Below the pieces are notes generated by a model. It was not told the DNA's origin and did no database searches. It saw only the letters and a list, made by a program, of their open reading frames with translations. Below, one piece after another: positions 47,900 to 58,704 of a DNA stretch of 64,000 nt. A program made the position numbers and the translations under genes. Each line of letters opens with the position of its first letter. Within the stretch, counting starts at the first letter, position 1. Source of the stretch: Dromiciops gliroides (Eukaryota > Chordata > Mammalia > Microbiotheria > Microbiotheriidae); assembly GCF_019393635.1 (NCBI RefSeq), contig NC_057867.1:70745492-70809491 (forward strand), read 5' to 3'.

Positions 47900-48092
47900 T
47901 TGACAGGCTGCACAGTATAGTGGAAAGATCCCTGGACTAGGAGTCAGAAGTACATTTCTGTGACTAATTTTACTGTGTTCTCTTGCCTAAGTGGATTCCC
48001 TGTTCTGGGCCTTAATTTTCTTTTCCCTAGAAGGAGGGGGATTCTAGATGATGACACTAAAGGCTGCCTCTAGTTTAAAAATTCTGTGACCC
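47900..48092 (+). repeat. MIR-like repeat interrupted by L1
   Basis: CACAGTATAGTGGAAAGATCC through to GGGCCTTAATTTTC and AAAAATTCTGTGACCC. Its last 16 bases are duplicated on the far side of the L1. Confidence 0.6.
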
Positions 48093-49060
48093 ATTGGCTA
48101 AAATGACAAAAAAGGAAGATAATAAATGTTGGAGAGGCTGTGGGAAAATTGGAACACTAATGCATTGTTGGTGGAGCTGTGAACTGATCCACCCATTCTG
48201 GGGAGCAATTTGGGACTATGCCCAAAGGGCAATAAAGCTGTGCATACCCTTTGACCCAGCAATCCCACTTTTAGGTCTTTTGCCCAAAGAAATCATGGAA
48301 GGGGGAAAGGGACCCACATGTACAAAAATATTTATAGCTGCTCTTTACGTGGTAGCAAGGAATTGGAAGTTGAGGGGGTGTCCATCAATTGGGGAATGGC
48401 TGGACAAGTTGTGGTATATGAATACAATGGAATACTATTGTGCTGTAAGAAATGATGAGCAGGAAGAGTTCAGAGAAACCTGGAGGGTCTTACGTGAGCT
48501 GATGATGAGTGAGATGAGCAGAACCAGAAGAACATTGTACACAGTATCATCAACATTGAGTGTTGACCTACTGTGATGGACTATATTCTTCTCACCAATG
48601 CAATGGTACAGAAGAGTTCCAGGGAACTCATGATAGAAGAGGATCTCCAAATCCAAGAAAAAAAAAAAGAAAGAAAGAACTGTGGAGTATAGATGCTGAT
48701 TGAACCATATTATTTCTTTTGTTTTGGGTGCTGTTGTTTTTTTTTTCTATTTTGAGGTTTTGCATCACTGCTCTGATTCTTTCTCTTGTAACAGGATTAA
48801 TGCAGAAATAGGATTAATGTTATTATGTGTATATATATATATGTGTGTGTATATATATATCTATATGTATATGTATAGAGATATATAGATATAACCTATA
48901 TCAGATTACCTGCTGTCTAGGGGAGGGGGGAGGAAGGGGAGGGAGGGAGAAAAATCTGAAATTGTAAAGCATGTATAAACAAAAGTTGAGAACTATCTTT
49001 ACATGTAATGGAAAAAATAAAATACCTCATACATTAAAAAAAAAACAAAAATTAAAAAAT
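48093..49060 (+). mobile_element. Young 5'-truncated L1: ORF2 C terminus and 3' UTR
   Basis: An open frame of about 160 codons encodes the L1 ORF2 tail with CWRGCGKIGTLMHCWW (zinc-knuckle-like), CIPFDPAIPLLGLLPK and LWYMNTMEYYCA, ending normally at 48576. A 3' UTR with a TA/TG microsatellite, a G-rich tract (48918-48950) and an A-rich tail follow. The TSD AAAAATTCTGTGACCC lies at 48077-48092 and 49061-49076. It belongs to the same young subfamily as 55126-56439 (about four residue differences in the shared 157). Confidence 0.92.
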
Positions 49061-49076
49061 AAAAATTCTGTGACCC

Positions 49077-49534
49077 TCTTTCAACAACCTTTGTTCCACG
49101 AACTTAAATTTTCTTGGAGAACCAAAGATAATGTCTTTCTGAAGTTTGCTGATTTCAGGAATTGTTACCAGAAAGGAAATGAGGGATATGTGAGAAATAA
49201 GCAAGAACTATACATGAATGCTGGGGGTGTGAACTTAATTATCTAATGTGTTCATGCATAATCCTTAATTGGAATATTGTCACTAAATATATACAGCTAC
49301 ATGTCTCCCTATTTATAGTTTCAATCCTGGAAGTACAAAGATGCAATGATAACTTGGCCAAACACATCAGTGTTGGCCTTTGATGGTCTCATGCTCCAGC
49401 AGCCCATAAAAGCTTTCAGAGCAGGGAGATGGAAAGAGTTGAGTTTGACTTGGGGGTGGGGAGGGGAGGGGAGGAAGAGAGTCAAAATGCATTTTTTCTT
49501 ACTGGTGGATACTACTGCTATACATTAGTAGATA
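49077..49534. other. Intergenic, nothing recognised
   Basis: No clear feature; a GGGGAGGGGAGGGGAGG run lies near 49455-49475. Confidence 0.4.
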
Positions 49535-49745
49535 ATTCAGTAATAATAATAAGAACTCATATCTCTACAGTGCTTTAAGGTTCACTTTTCTCACAATAAC
49601 CCTTTGAAGTAGATAGTCTAACTCTTAGTATCAAAATTTTGTAGATAAAGTAAAAGTCCAAGCATGGGGAAATGACTTGCTCAATAACTCATGGCTGGTA
49701 AATGTAAACCCAGGTGTCCTGAGTCTAATTACGAGGCCCTTGTAA
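49535..49745 (-). repeat. MIR-like repeat, antisense
   Basis: AGTGCTTTAAGGTTCACTTTT, CTCACAATAACCCTTTGAAG, then AACCCAGGTGTCCTGAGTC. Confidence 0.6.
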
Positions 49746-50014
49746 TTACATGGTTCAAGGAAGGCATATAAAAGGCACCTAAGCATCCAGTTGCCTGGTG
49801 GAGCACAGTGATATTTAATTACCTCTAGAAATGGAGTTTAGAGATGGATGGACAGTGTGCTGTCCTCAGCAGCATGGCAGGGACATTCCCCCCCCCTCCC
49901 GCCTTTTCCATGATCTTTTAGGTTAAAGCATGAATAGAATGTCGACTGGGTACTCTTTGATGGTGCTGCTCTTGCCAGACATCATTAATCACCGATCTCA
50001 GTGAGGCCACATAA
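49746..50014. other. Non-repeat sequence, possible conserved element
   Basis: No repeat family is evident. CpGs are retained (GAATGTCGACTGG, ATCACCGATCTC). No open frame is convincing. Confidence 0.25.
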
Positions 50015-50155
50015 AGTCACAGAAGCAAAGAGGCTCGTGGTTGGTAGGGACTTCAGAGGTCATCTAGTGCAAAATGACTGAGAGTTCCTTCGGCAATGTA
50101 TCTGACAAGTGGTTCTCCAGCCTTTGCTTGAAGGACTTCAAGGAGGAGGAACCTA
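50015..50155 (-). repeat. CR1/L3-type LINE piece, antisense
   Basis: GGTAGGGACTTCAGAGGTCA, then TCCAGCCTTTGCTTGAAGGA, is reversed CR1/L3 3' sequence. Confidence 0.55.
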
Positions 50156-50157
<2 letters not shown>

Positions 50158-50213
<56 letters not shown>

Positions 50214-50219
50214 ACACAC
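50158..50219 (+). repeat. (CA)n microsatellite
   Basis: About 30 CA units with one CATACA interruption. Confidence 0.96.
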
Positions 50220-51640
50220 AATGAAACAACACTTTTTAGAGTTAAAACATTCATGTCCTTATTTGTTTTCAAATAACCCCTATAAAATAGTTTAGGTGGC
50301 TTTAGTACCCTATTTTTTTAAACTAACCTGTGATTTCATTAGTATAGGGAATTCCTGGGGAGTAACAATGCAGCCAGGTAAATGCTCTGCATCTTCTAGT
50401 CTTGGAGAGTTGCCTGGGTATTGATGAAGTACTTCTGAGGGCAAATGACTTGCCCAGGGCTACAAAAATGGAGAGACTAACATCCAGGGATGATATATTT
50501 AATTTGACTTGGGTGTAGTTACAATGACAAGTCAAGTTACCACATTCCTGGTTATTTGTTGTCTACAATGTTAAACCTATCTCTCTATGTGTGTTGGTAC
50601 CAAGGGTGGTAGTGGAGACACTCAGCTGGGATCATGTACCTGAAAGATGCACCAGAGACTGCACCCACAGGCAGTAGGACAAGATCAAATATTGTGGCCG
50701 GGCTTGTGGGGCCTTGCCTTCTAGTATATTTGACACAGACACCCCAACCCTTCTGCAAGTTGGAAAGTAGTCGACAGGAAAGTCTTCAAGAAGTTTACAG
50801 CATCTTGGTTGTAAAAGTTCAAGAATCTTACCTTCCATCTTCACTGAAATCAGTGTGTCTGTGAGCCTGACTGTCATACCTCTGGGGAGGGTGGGTGTTA
50901 GAAGTCAATGTGGTATATATCTGATTCCCGCAGATTTCTGTGGTCCATGTCTGGAACTTATATTGCTTGGGAGCCAGGAAACAGAGTAGAACTAAGAGGG
51001 GAATCTGTGTAGTGATGCTATGTCCTGCAGGTTAGCAATAGATATTTCATGAATAAGTATAACCTCTCATAACTGGAAAGTTACAGAACAAACCATAACG
51101 AAATATAAACTTCTCAGTTGTACACTGGACCTGACTCAGGTCAGTCTAGTGTTTAAAGTTTGGGATTCAAATGAAATGAGATCCTGGTAAACCAATGCAC
51201 TAAACTATGGCATGGGAGCAATATTTCACAGTAACATAGCATTTATTCAGTTGAACACAACTTCCCTGTCACTGTGTTGGCCATGCTGGGGCATTGGAAA
51301 CCCTTGAAGGGGAGTTCCTCACTCCTTTTTACTGGCTTTGCTGCTTAGGCCACCAGGAAATTATATCGGTGTTTTGAGTCTTAGTGCCTTGGGCTAATAT
51401 GTCTAGATGATCGTTTCAGTGTCTTTTTAAGGAACAACTAGCCTAGCCTGCATGGAGTTAGCCGGTAGGAAAAGATCATCTAGGGTATATGTCAGTTCAA
51501 AGAGAATATTGTTTATAATTCATTTTTTCTGAAAAAGATCTAGGACTTTTGGTGGCCTTCAAGCACAGTGTAGGTTGGTAGTGTGATAGGGAGGCCAAGA
51601 AAACTGATGTAGTCTTGGGTTACTTTAAAAGAGTTGAGTC
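50220..51640. other. Intergenic, nothing recognised
   Basis: About 1.4 kb with no confident repeat or gene. Confidence 0.4.
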
Positions 51641-51642
51641 AC

Positions 51643-51755
51643 AGGGCAGCTAGGTGGCACAGTGGATAGAGCAACAAAGGACCTGAGTTCAAATTTGGCT
51701 TCAGATACTTACTAGCTGTGGACAAGTCACTTAACCCCAATTGCCTCCCCCAAAA
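51643..51755 (+). repeat. WSINE1-type SINE with internal losses
   Basis: The head GGGCAGCTAGGTGGCACAG is intact, but about 20 bases are missing after GATAGAGCA and about 10 after TAGCTGTG. The tail is CCCCCAAAAA. It is the last WSINE-type copy before the CNK gene. Confidence 0.8.
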
Positions 51756-51949
51756 ATGTCAAGTCATGGGGTAGTAGGACCACTGTGGTCTGTCCTTGTC
51801 AGTTCTTAGCACAGCATTTTAGAAGAGACATTGATCAACTGGAGGGTGTTCAAGGAAATGTGACCAGGATAATGAGGGTTCTTAAGTTCATGTCATATAT
51901 GGAGTAGTTGGAGAAAATGGGGATATTTTTCCTAAAGAACAGTGCAAGT

Positions 51950-51975
51950 GAGAGAGAGAGCGACTGAGAGAGAGA

Positions 51976-52006
<31 letters not shown>
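51950..52006 (+). repeat. (GA)n/(GT)n microsatellite
   Basis: GAGAGA blocks separated by GCGACT and GCGCAC lead to about 12 GT units. Confidence 0.92.
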
Positions 52007-52273
52007 CATTTGAGGGATTGTTGGTATGTGGGAGGGGAGAATTTGGGGGACATGATTGATAGCTATCTTTCAGCATTGAAAGGGTTATCATAAAGAAGAG
52101 GAAATGGATTTGGTGTCGGCCCCAGAAGGCAAAAACAATGAGTAAAAGTTGCAAAGAAACTCATTTAAGTTTTAGATAAAAAGAAACTTCCTAACAGTTC
52201 CAAGCTGCCCAAAAAGGGAATGGGCCTTCTCCAGGGGAAGTGGTGTCTTATTTACAGAAAGTCTTCGAGCAAA

Positions 52274-52532
52274 GGGAAAGCTAGGGGGTGCTGCAGTGGA
52301 TAGAGGCGCCACACCCAGAGTCAGGAAGACTCTTCCTGAGTTCAAATTTGGCTTTAGACCCTTACTAGCTATGTGACCCTGGCCAAGTTACTTCTTCACT
52401 CTGTTTGCCTCGGTTTCCACATCTGTAAAATGAGCTGCAGAAGGAAATGGCAAACCACTCCAGTGTCTTCACCAAGAAAACCCCAAATGAGGTCACCAAG
52501 TCAGACATGACTAAAATGACTGAACATCAAAA
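52274..52532 (+). repeat. Mar1 CORE-SINE inside CR1
   Basis: The head GGGAAAGCTAGGGGGTGC runs to the tail CAAGTCAGACATGACTAAAA. The flanking repeat CTTCGAGCAAAG / CTTTAAGCAAAAG is CR1 sequence. Confidence 0.82.
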
Positions 52533-52650
52533 CTTTAAGCAAAAGCTGGATAATCAATATCTAAGTTTTAAAGGAGATTGCTATATATACTTACACATGT
52601 TAATAAGTATATATATACATGTTGTATTCCCCCAATAGAATATATGTTTC

Positions 52651-52760
52651 TTTCTTTCTCTGTCTCTCTCTCTCCCTTCCTCTCCCTCCCTTTGTCTCTG
52701 TCTCTGTCTCTGTCTCTGTCTCTGTTTCTCTCTCTGTCTCTCTGTTTCTCTCTCTCTCCC
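52651..52760 (+). repeat. (TCTCTG)n / (TC)n tract
   Basis: Imperfect TCTCTG and TC units on the + strand. Confidence 0.9.
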
Positions 52761-52880
52761 CTCAGGGTTAAAATAGTTCCTAGCCTGTAATAGGTTTAAT
52801 AAATGCTTGTTGATTGTTGATTCTTGTTCAGGTATAAGTTGGACCAGATGACCTCTGAGGTCCTTTCTAATTCTGATTTT

Positions 52881-53930
52881 CTTTTACTGAAAAGACCATT
52901 ATAAAGGAAGATTCCATATAAACCCAATGATACATTTACTTATATAGTTACACTAAATTTTCTTGTCTGGCAAATGTTTTCTCTGGTTCTCATCCATGTA
53001 ACAATACTTGACTTAGTATAGTTTGCACTACAGGCAGGAAAAGAGAGGAAAGCAAATCTAAAGTATGGCTGACCCTTTGTAATTCTACTCTTCTACCCCC
53101 AAGAAAAAATGATCTTTCACCCCTCTTATTTCTCCCACTTAAAATTTCCTAGCCATTCTTGCCATGAAACTTTAACTCATAGGCTGCCCATCAAGCCACA
53201 CCAACCAAGATAAAGATCCATCAGTTTTAAGAAGGAAGGAGTGGGAATATGTGCTTGACACTGTCTATTTTCTACTAGTGGGGTTAAAAGACTTCTCACT
53301 TACTAATTCAACAAAGGGCAGATACACATTTGCGCTGTTTTCTCACCTGCTGCCTACAGATAAAGGAGGGTGCTTGGTAGCAATATATTCATTATAAGAA
53401 AATTCCACTACAACAAAAAACTTAGCTGACAAATATGCCACTTAAAAGTGGATATGAAGATAAAAATGAGACCAAAATGTGACAGCACTTTGAGATGGAA
53501 AGTTCACAAGGCTGCTGGTGATGCAAGGTGTTATCATTTTCAGGTTGTGAGGATGAAAACAAGGCTCACTTTGTCTGAGGGCATACACTGTTTCCACACT
53601 GTTCTAAGGCATATGACAAGAGTTCTCTAGACCATTTGGTCAGGCAGGGGTTGTGAGGTAATCCTCTTCTAAGCCATTACTGCTACTGTCAGGAGTGTTG
53701 ATCTGTTTCTCCAGAGGAACAAAAGAATCTTTCTAGGATTAAAGAAATCTTATGGGACCAGTTTTTGGATTTTAACAGTGAATTCACAGCTAGTGAGAGG
53801 TGGCCAGGAGATCAAAGCCCTGTTTTGTCTTGGGAGGGACAGCACAGGTAAATAGCCCAAATTCCAGAATGTGTCCCCTGCTCCTACCTCCCTCCTCTAC
53901 TAGCACCAAAAGAGTATTTGGGAAGTAACA
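52881..53930. other. Intergenic, nothing recognised
   Basis: About 1 kb; no gene or confident repeat. Confidence 0.4.
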
Positions 53931-53934
53931 GTCA

Positions 53935-54835
53935 AGGAACTCTGAATATTAGAATTGGAACTGGAGTCCTTAGAGATCAAGTAGAACCCCCTTGTTTTAT
54001 GGAGATAGAAACTGAGGCCGAGACAGCAGAGGCCTTTACTTCCAGTCTCACAGCTTAATGGAACTGTAACCCAAGTACAGAAGGTAAAACAGTAGTATAT
54101 CCTCAATGTGTAATACTCTTCAATGATTTATTGGTGTCCAGTATAGTTGCCATTTATAGTGAGGGTCATGTGATACCCTCATCCCACAACCGCAACCCCC
54201 AGAGTTGAGTTTTTAAAATGAATTTTTCAAAATGCCTGTAGAGCTAAAATATTTATTTGCTGCCTCAGTTTCCTCCTCTGAACAATGGGGTAGGACTAGG
54301 TTATCTTGAAGTTCCCTTCTAGCTCAGATATTCTACATTCTATGCTCAGTCTATTTTCTGAAGTCCTTTCCAGCTCTGGCATGTTAAGCTCCAATAATAT
54401 GTACCAATCTTGTTTCTATTCAGTTGTCTTGACATTAATTCCAGATTTGCAAAACACTTTCCTCACAATAAACCTGTGAGGTAGACATTGCAAGTATTGT
54501 TATCCTCATTTATACATTGGGAAACTGACACTGAGAGAAATAAAACAACTTGCTTTTGCTATCACAGCTCAGAAATATCAGAACCAAGATTCAAACCCAA
54601 GCCTCTCCTGTCTCCAAGGTGAGGCCTCTTGCCAATATGCCATGCCAACAGCCCTCTGAGGAAGGCAGGTGAAATAATATCCTAATTTAATTGTGGGGTG
54701 GTGGTGGAGAGGGAGGAGGAGGAATGATGATGATGATGCTATGCAGCATTTATAGAGGACTGGAAGGTTTACAAAACACTTTACATCCTCTAATTTCATC
54801 CACACAATAATGACATGAGGTAGATAGGTACATAA
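53935..54835. repeat. Series of MIR-like remnants
   Basis: 53940-54105 (-), 54255-54350 (+, GGTAGGACTAGGTTATCTTG), 54425-54640 (-, GAAACTGACACTGAGAG) and 54735-54830 (-, CAAAACACTTTACATCCTC). Confidence 0.5.
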
Positions 54836-54839
54836 ACTG

Positions 54840-57145
54840 ATCCTTGAAGGAAGATTCTTTGAGGTAGAGGTGAGGAGAGAGGCATAGGGATGGGTTGGGA
54901 AAAGGTATGGAGGTGGAAGATTGAATCCCAAGCCCAGGAAACAACCTGACTGGTACCTATGCATGAATGGAAAGAATTTGAAAAGCACCTGGAAAAGTAG
55001 GCTGAAGTCATATTGTGAAGGACTTTAATCACCAGGCAAGGTGAATAGTTTCTATTTTATCCTGGAGAAAATAGGGAGCCACTACAGCTGCTTGAACAAG
55101 GGAGTAACATGGTCTAATTTGTATTTTTTTTTACATATAAGGTATTTTATTTTTTCCGTTACATGTAAAGTTAGTTCTCAACTTTTGTTTATACAAGCTT
55201 TACAATTTCAGATTTTTCTCCCTCCCTCCCCCCTCCCCTAGACAGCAGGTAATCTGATATAGGTTATATCTATATATCTATATACATATACATATATATA
55301 TATACACACATATATATATATACATAATAACATTAATCCTATTTCTGCATTAATCCTGTTACAAGAGAAAAAATCAGAGCAGTGATGCAAAACCTCAAAA
55401 TAGAAAAAAAAAAACAACAGCACCCAAAACAAAAGAAATAGTATGGTTCAATCAGCATCTATACTCTACAGTTCTTTTTTTTTCTTGGATTTGGAGATCC
55501 TCTTCTATCATGAGTTCCCTGGAACTCTTCTGTACCATTGCATTGGTGAGAAGAAAATAGTCCATCACAGTAGGTCAACACTCAATGTTGATGATACTGT
55601 GTACAATGTTCTTCTGGTTCTGCTCATCTCACTCATCATCAGCTCACGTAAGACCCTCCAGGTTTCTCTGAACTCCTCCTGCTCATCATTTCTTACAGCA
55701 CAGTAGTATTCCATTGTATTCATATACCACAACTTGTCCAGCCATTCCCCAATTGATGGACACCCCCTCATCTTCCAATTCCTTGCTACCACGTAAAGAG
55801 CAGCTATAAATATTTTTGTACATGTGGGTCCCTTTCCCCCTTCCATGATTTCTTTGGGCAAAAGACCTAAAAGTGGGATTGCTGGGTCAAAGGGTATGCA
55901 CAGCTTTATCGCCCTTTGGGCATAATTCCAAATTGCTCTCCAGAATGGTTGGATCAGCTCACAGCTCCACCAACAATGCATTAGTGTTCCAATTTTCCCA
56001 CAGCCTCTCCAACATTTATTATCTTCCTTTTTTGTCATTTTAGCCAATCTGATAGGTGTCAGGTGGTACCTCAGAGTTGTTTTAATTTGCATCTCTCTAA
56101 TCATTAGAGATTTAGAGCATTTTTTCATATGGGAATAGATAGCTTTGGTTTCTTCATCAGAAAACTGCCTGTTCATATCCTTTGACCATTTCTCAATTGG
56201 GGAATGACTTGGATTCTTATAAATTTGATTTAGTTCCCTATATATTTTAGAGATGAGGCCTTTATCAGAAGCACAGGCCTCAAAAATTGTTTCCCAGCTT
56301 TCTGCCTTCCTTCCAATTTTGGATGCATTGCTTCTGTTTGTACAAAAAATTTTTAATTTAATATAATCAAAATCATCCATTTTGTATTTTATAATATACT
56401 CTCTCTCTTGTTTGGTCAAAAACTGTTTTCCTTTCCAAATAATTTGTATTATAAGAAGATTTGGGGCCAGGGCATATTTGGGGAGGATAGATTAGAGAGG
56501 GAATTGACTGGAAGCAAGGAGAACAATTAGGAGGACTTGTAATAATCCACATGAGAAGCTATGTGGGCTTCTATACTGATAGTCAAATTGCAGAAAGAAG
56601 GAAAGTGATGAGAGATATTGTGGAAATAAAATAGACAAGACTTGGAAATTGATTGGCTATGGGACTGAGGCCACAAACTAGAGACCAGAATGATGGCAGT
56701 GCCATCAATAGAGATATGGAAGTTTGGTGGAGGTATGGCTTTAGGGAGGAAGACGAGCTCATTTTGTACCTGTTGAGTTTGAGATTCCTATGAAGTATCC
56801 AGGTGGAGAAATCCAGCAGGTTAGTTGGTAATGGATGTTGGAATCCAGGAAAAATATCAAGGTTGGATATGTGGGGTTTTTGTAGATAATCATTAAAAAG
56901 TGAGAACTGCTAAAATCAAGAGAGAGAAGATGGGCCAGGCCAAAGTTTTGTGGATACACATACGTGTGTGTGTGTATGTATGTATGTGTGTGTTTGTATA
57001 TGTATATGTATATGTGTATGTCCATATATATCTTTGTGATGGGGAAAGGGATGATGCTCCAGCAAAGGAGGAGACTGAGAAGGAGTGACAAAAACAAGTT
57101 GGGAGAGAACTAGGACAGAGAAGTGTCATGAAAGTAGAGGACTAT
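54840..57145 (-). mobile_element. L2/L3-type LINE, antisense, split by L1
   Basis: Left part: AAGGACTTTAATCACCAGG, ATAGGGAGCCACTACAGC and AAGGGAGTAACATGGTC. Right part, after the L1: AGGACTTGTAATAATCCAC, TTGAGTTTGAGATTCCTATG and GGAGACTGAGAAGGAGTGAC. The order matches a reversed L2/L3 from the 3' UTR into ORF2. Confidence 0.6.
55126..56439 (-). mobile_element. Young 5'-truncated L1: ORF2 C-terminal 284 codons and 3' UTR, antisense
   Basis: The minus-strand frame 56419-55565 stays open to the natural ORF2 stop. Visible blocks include WETIFEACASDKGLISKIY, IEKWSKDMNRQFS, MQIKTTLRYHLTPIRLAK, CWRGCGKIGTLMHCWW, CIPFDPAIPLLGL and LWYMNTMEYYCA. The reverse-transcriptase and endonuclease domains are absent because the copy is 5'-truncated. 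The 3' UTR has TA/CA microsatellites and a C-rich strand (55219-55245). The TSD TAATTTGTATT lies at 55115-55125 and 56440-56450. Confidence 0.93.
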
Positions 57146-57170
57146 ACACACACACAGATACACACTCATA
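56960..57170 (+). repeat. GT/TATG/(CA) simple repeats
   Basis: GTGTGT, TATG and TGTATA units lie at 56960-57025, and a short (CA)n run at 57146-57160. Confidence 0.85.
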
Positions 57171-58150
57171 CATTTATAGTGTGGGTAAAGCCTTAGCTAT
57201 CCAGAAAACTCAGCTACTTGAAACCATGAATACATTTTAAAGAGCTAAGGTTTGCGGTAGTTATATAGCAAATTAGTCCGCTCGAGTGATTTTGCTCTAA
57301 CTTTGCCACTGCAGACACTGAAATTGGCTCTGAATGTCTGGCAAAGGCCTTCCATTAATACCTTTTTGGTAGTGAAGTTCCAAAGCACTAGGTTGGCCAC
57401 AGATCTGCTTTAGCCAAGGAATAAGAACTGAGATCACTCTGCCAAAGTGCAGTGGATACTTCACTGGTCCTCGAAGCAGTATTTCCTTCCTTCAGAAACA
57501 GCCCTGGTGCTTTGTAGATTGGAAAATGGGACCTCATCCTGTCAGTATGTGATCCTTCTTTAAAAAGTGGGCTCTGGATCTTTGTCCAAACCTTTCTGTC
57601 CTCCTCTCCCCTCACACCCTCCGTCTCACAAATAACAGCATAATATCTTTTACTCAGGCCACAGTGCTCTGGGCCCTTGTGGCACCTGTGGCTAATTATG
57701 TGAGAATGAACAAAAGTTCATTAGGCATATAGCTCTCACTTTGGAATCTGTCTATATATTCAACAGTAGAATTGATTGACTTGGAGGAATTCCAGCCTAC
57801 GGGTTCAGGTGGGAGAAGTAAGAAGAGTTTAGAAAGGAGAGGGGCACTGGTAGAGTGGGCTGCACTTCTAACACCGGATTTTAGCTCTTTATTTATCACA
57901 AGTGTTGAATGTTAAATCTCATATTCATTTGGAGATTCAAATTAGGGTCATTGACTCCCAGCTTCCGGCAGCATTCTGCATTATCCAAATTGAAGTGCCC
58001 AGCGTTATGGGTGATGCCAACTGAATGATGAGATTTCTATCTTCCCTTTCATTTGAGTGACAGTCAGCAGATCTGCTGCGAAGCCCAGACAAGCAGTCAC
58101 CAAGTTAGAGTTGTGCTGTTTTCCCCAATACCCAGAGCTGATTGGAAGGA
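57171..58150. other. Non-repeat sequence upstream of the CNK exon
   Basis: No SINE or LINE is recognised. A CpG-bearing segment (57255-57310, with TTAGTCCGCTCGAGTG) is unusual for the region and could be regulatory. No gene is seen. Confidence 0.35.
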
Positions 58151-58156
58151 GGAACT

Positions 58157-58204
58157 GCAAACAGACAGACAGACAGACAGACAGGCAGGCAGACAGACAG
58201 ACAG
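58157..58204 (+). repeat. (CAGA)n microsatellite
   Basis: About 11 tetranucleotide units with two CAGG variants, some 360 bases before the CNK start codon. Confidence 0.93.
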
Positions 58205-58329
58205 TTCTGAGCCTGGTCTCCCCTCTGGGAGGGGTTCTCCAATGTGATCTGTCTGGGGTGTCAGTGGCAAGGGGGTTGGACAGACTCTTGTAGTAAGGGT
58301 ATACATACTGCACCATTTCCTGATTCAGT

Positions 58330-58704
<375 letters not shown>

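Larger units (their letters stand above)
51800..52880 (+). mobile_element. CR1/L3-type LINE 3' region with insertions
   Basis: CR1-like blocks: ACATTGATCAACTGGAGGGTG (51830), AAGAAACTTCCTAACAGTTC (52181), GTCTTCGAGCAAAGG (52261), then TTGGACCAGATGACCTCTGA near 52840. Insertions are a GA/GT microsatellite (51950), a Mar1 SINE (52274) and a TCTCTG tract with an L2-like end (52640-52830). Confidence 0.6.

Noticed and set aside
48094-48576. 160-codon open frame as a host gene
   Set aside because: Same L1 ORF2 tail as the 55-56 kb copy; 5'-truncated retroelement.
50074-50295. Open frame with a His/Thr repeat
   Set aside because: Translation of the (CA)n microsatellite at 50158-50219.
55565-56419. 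284-codon minus-strand open frame as a host gene
   Set aside because: It is the C-terminal part of L1 ORF2, with an L1 3' UTR, an A-rich tail and flanking target duplications.
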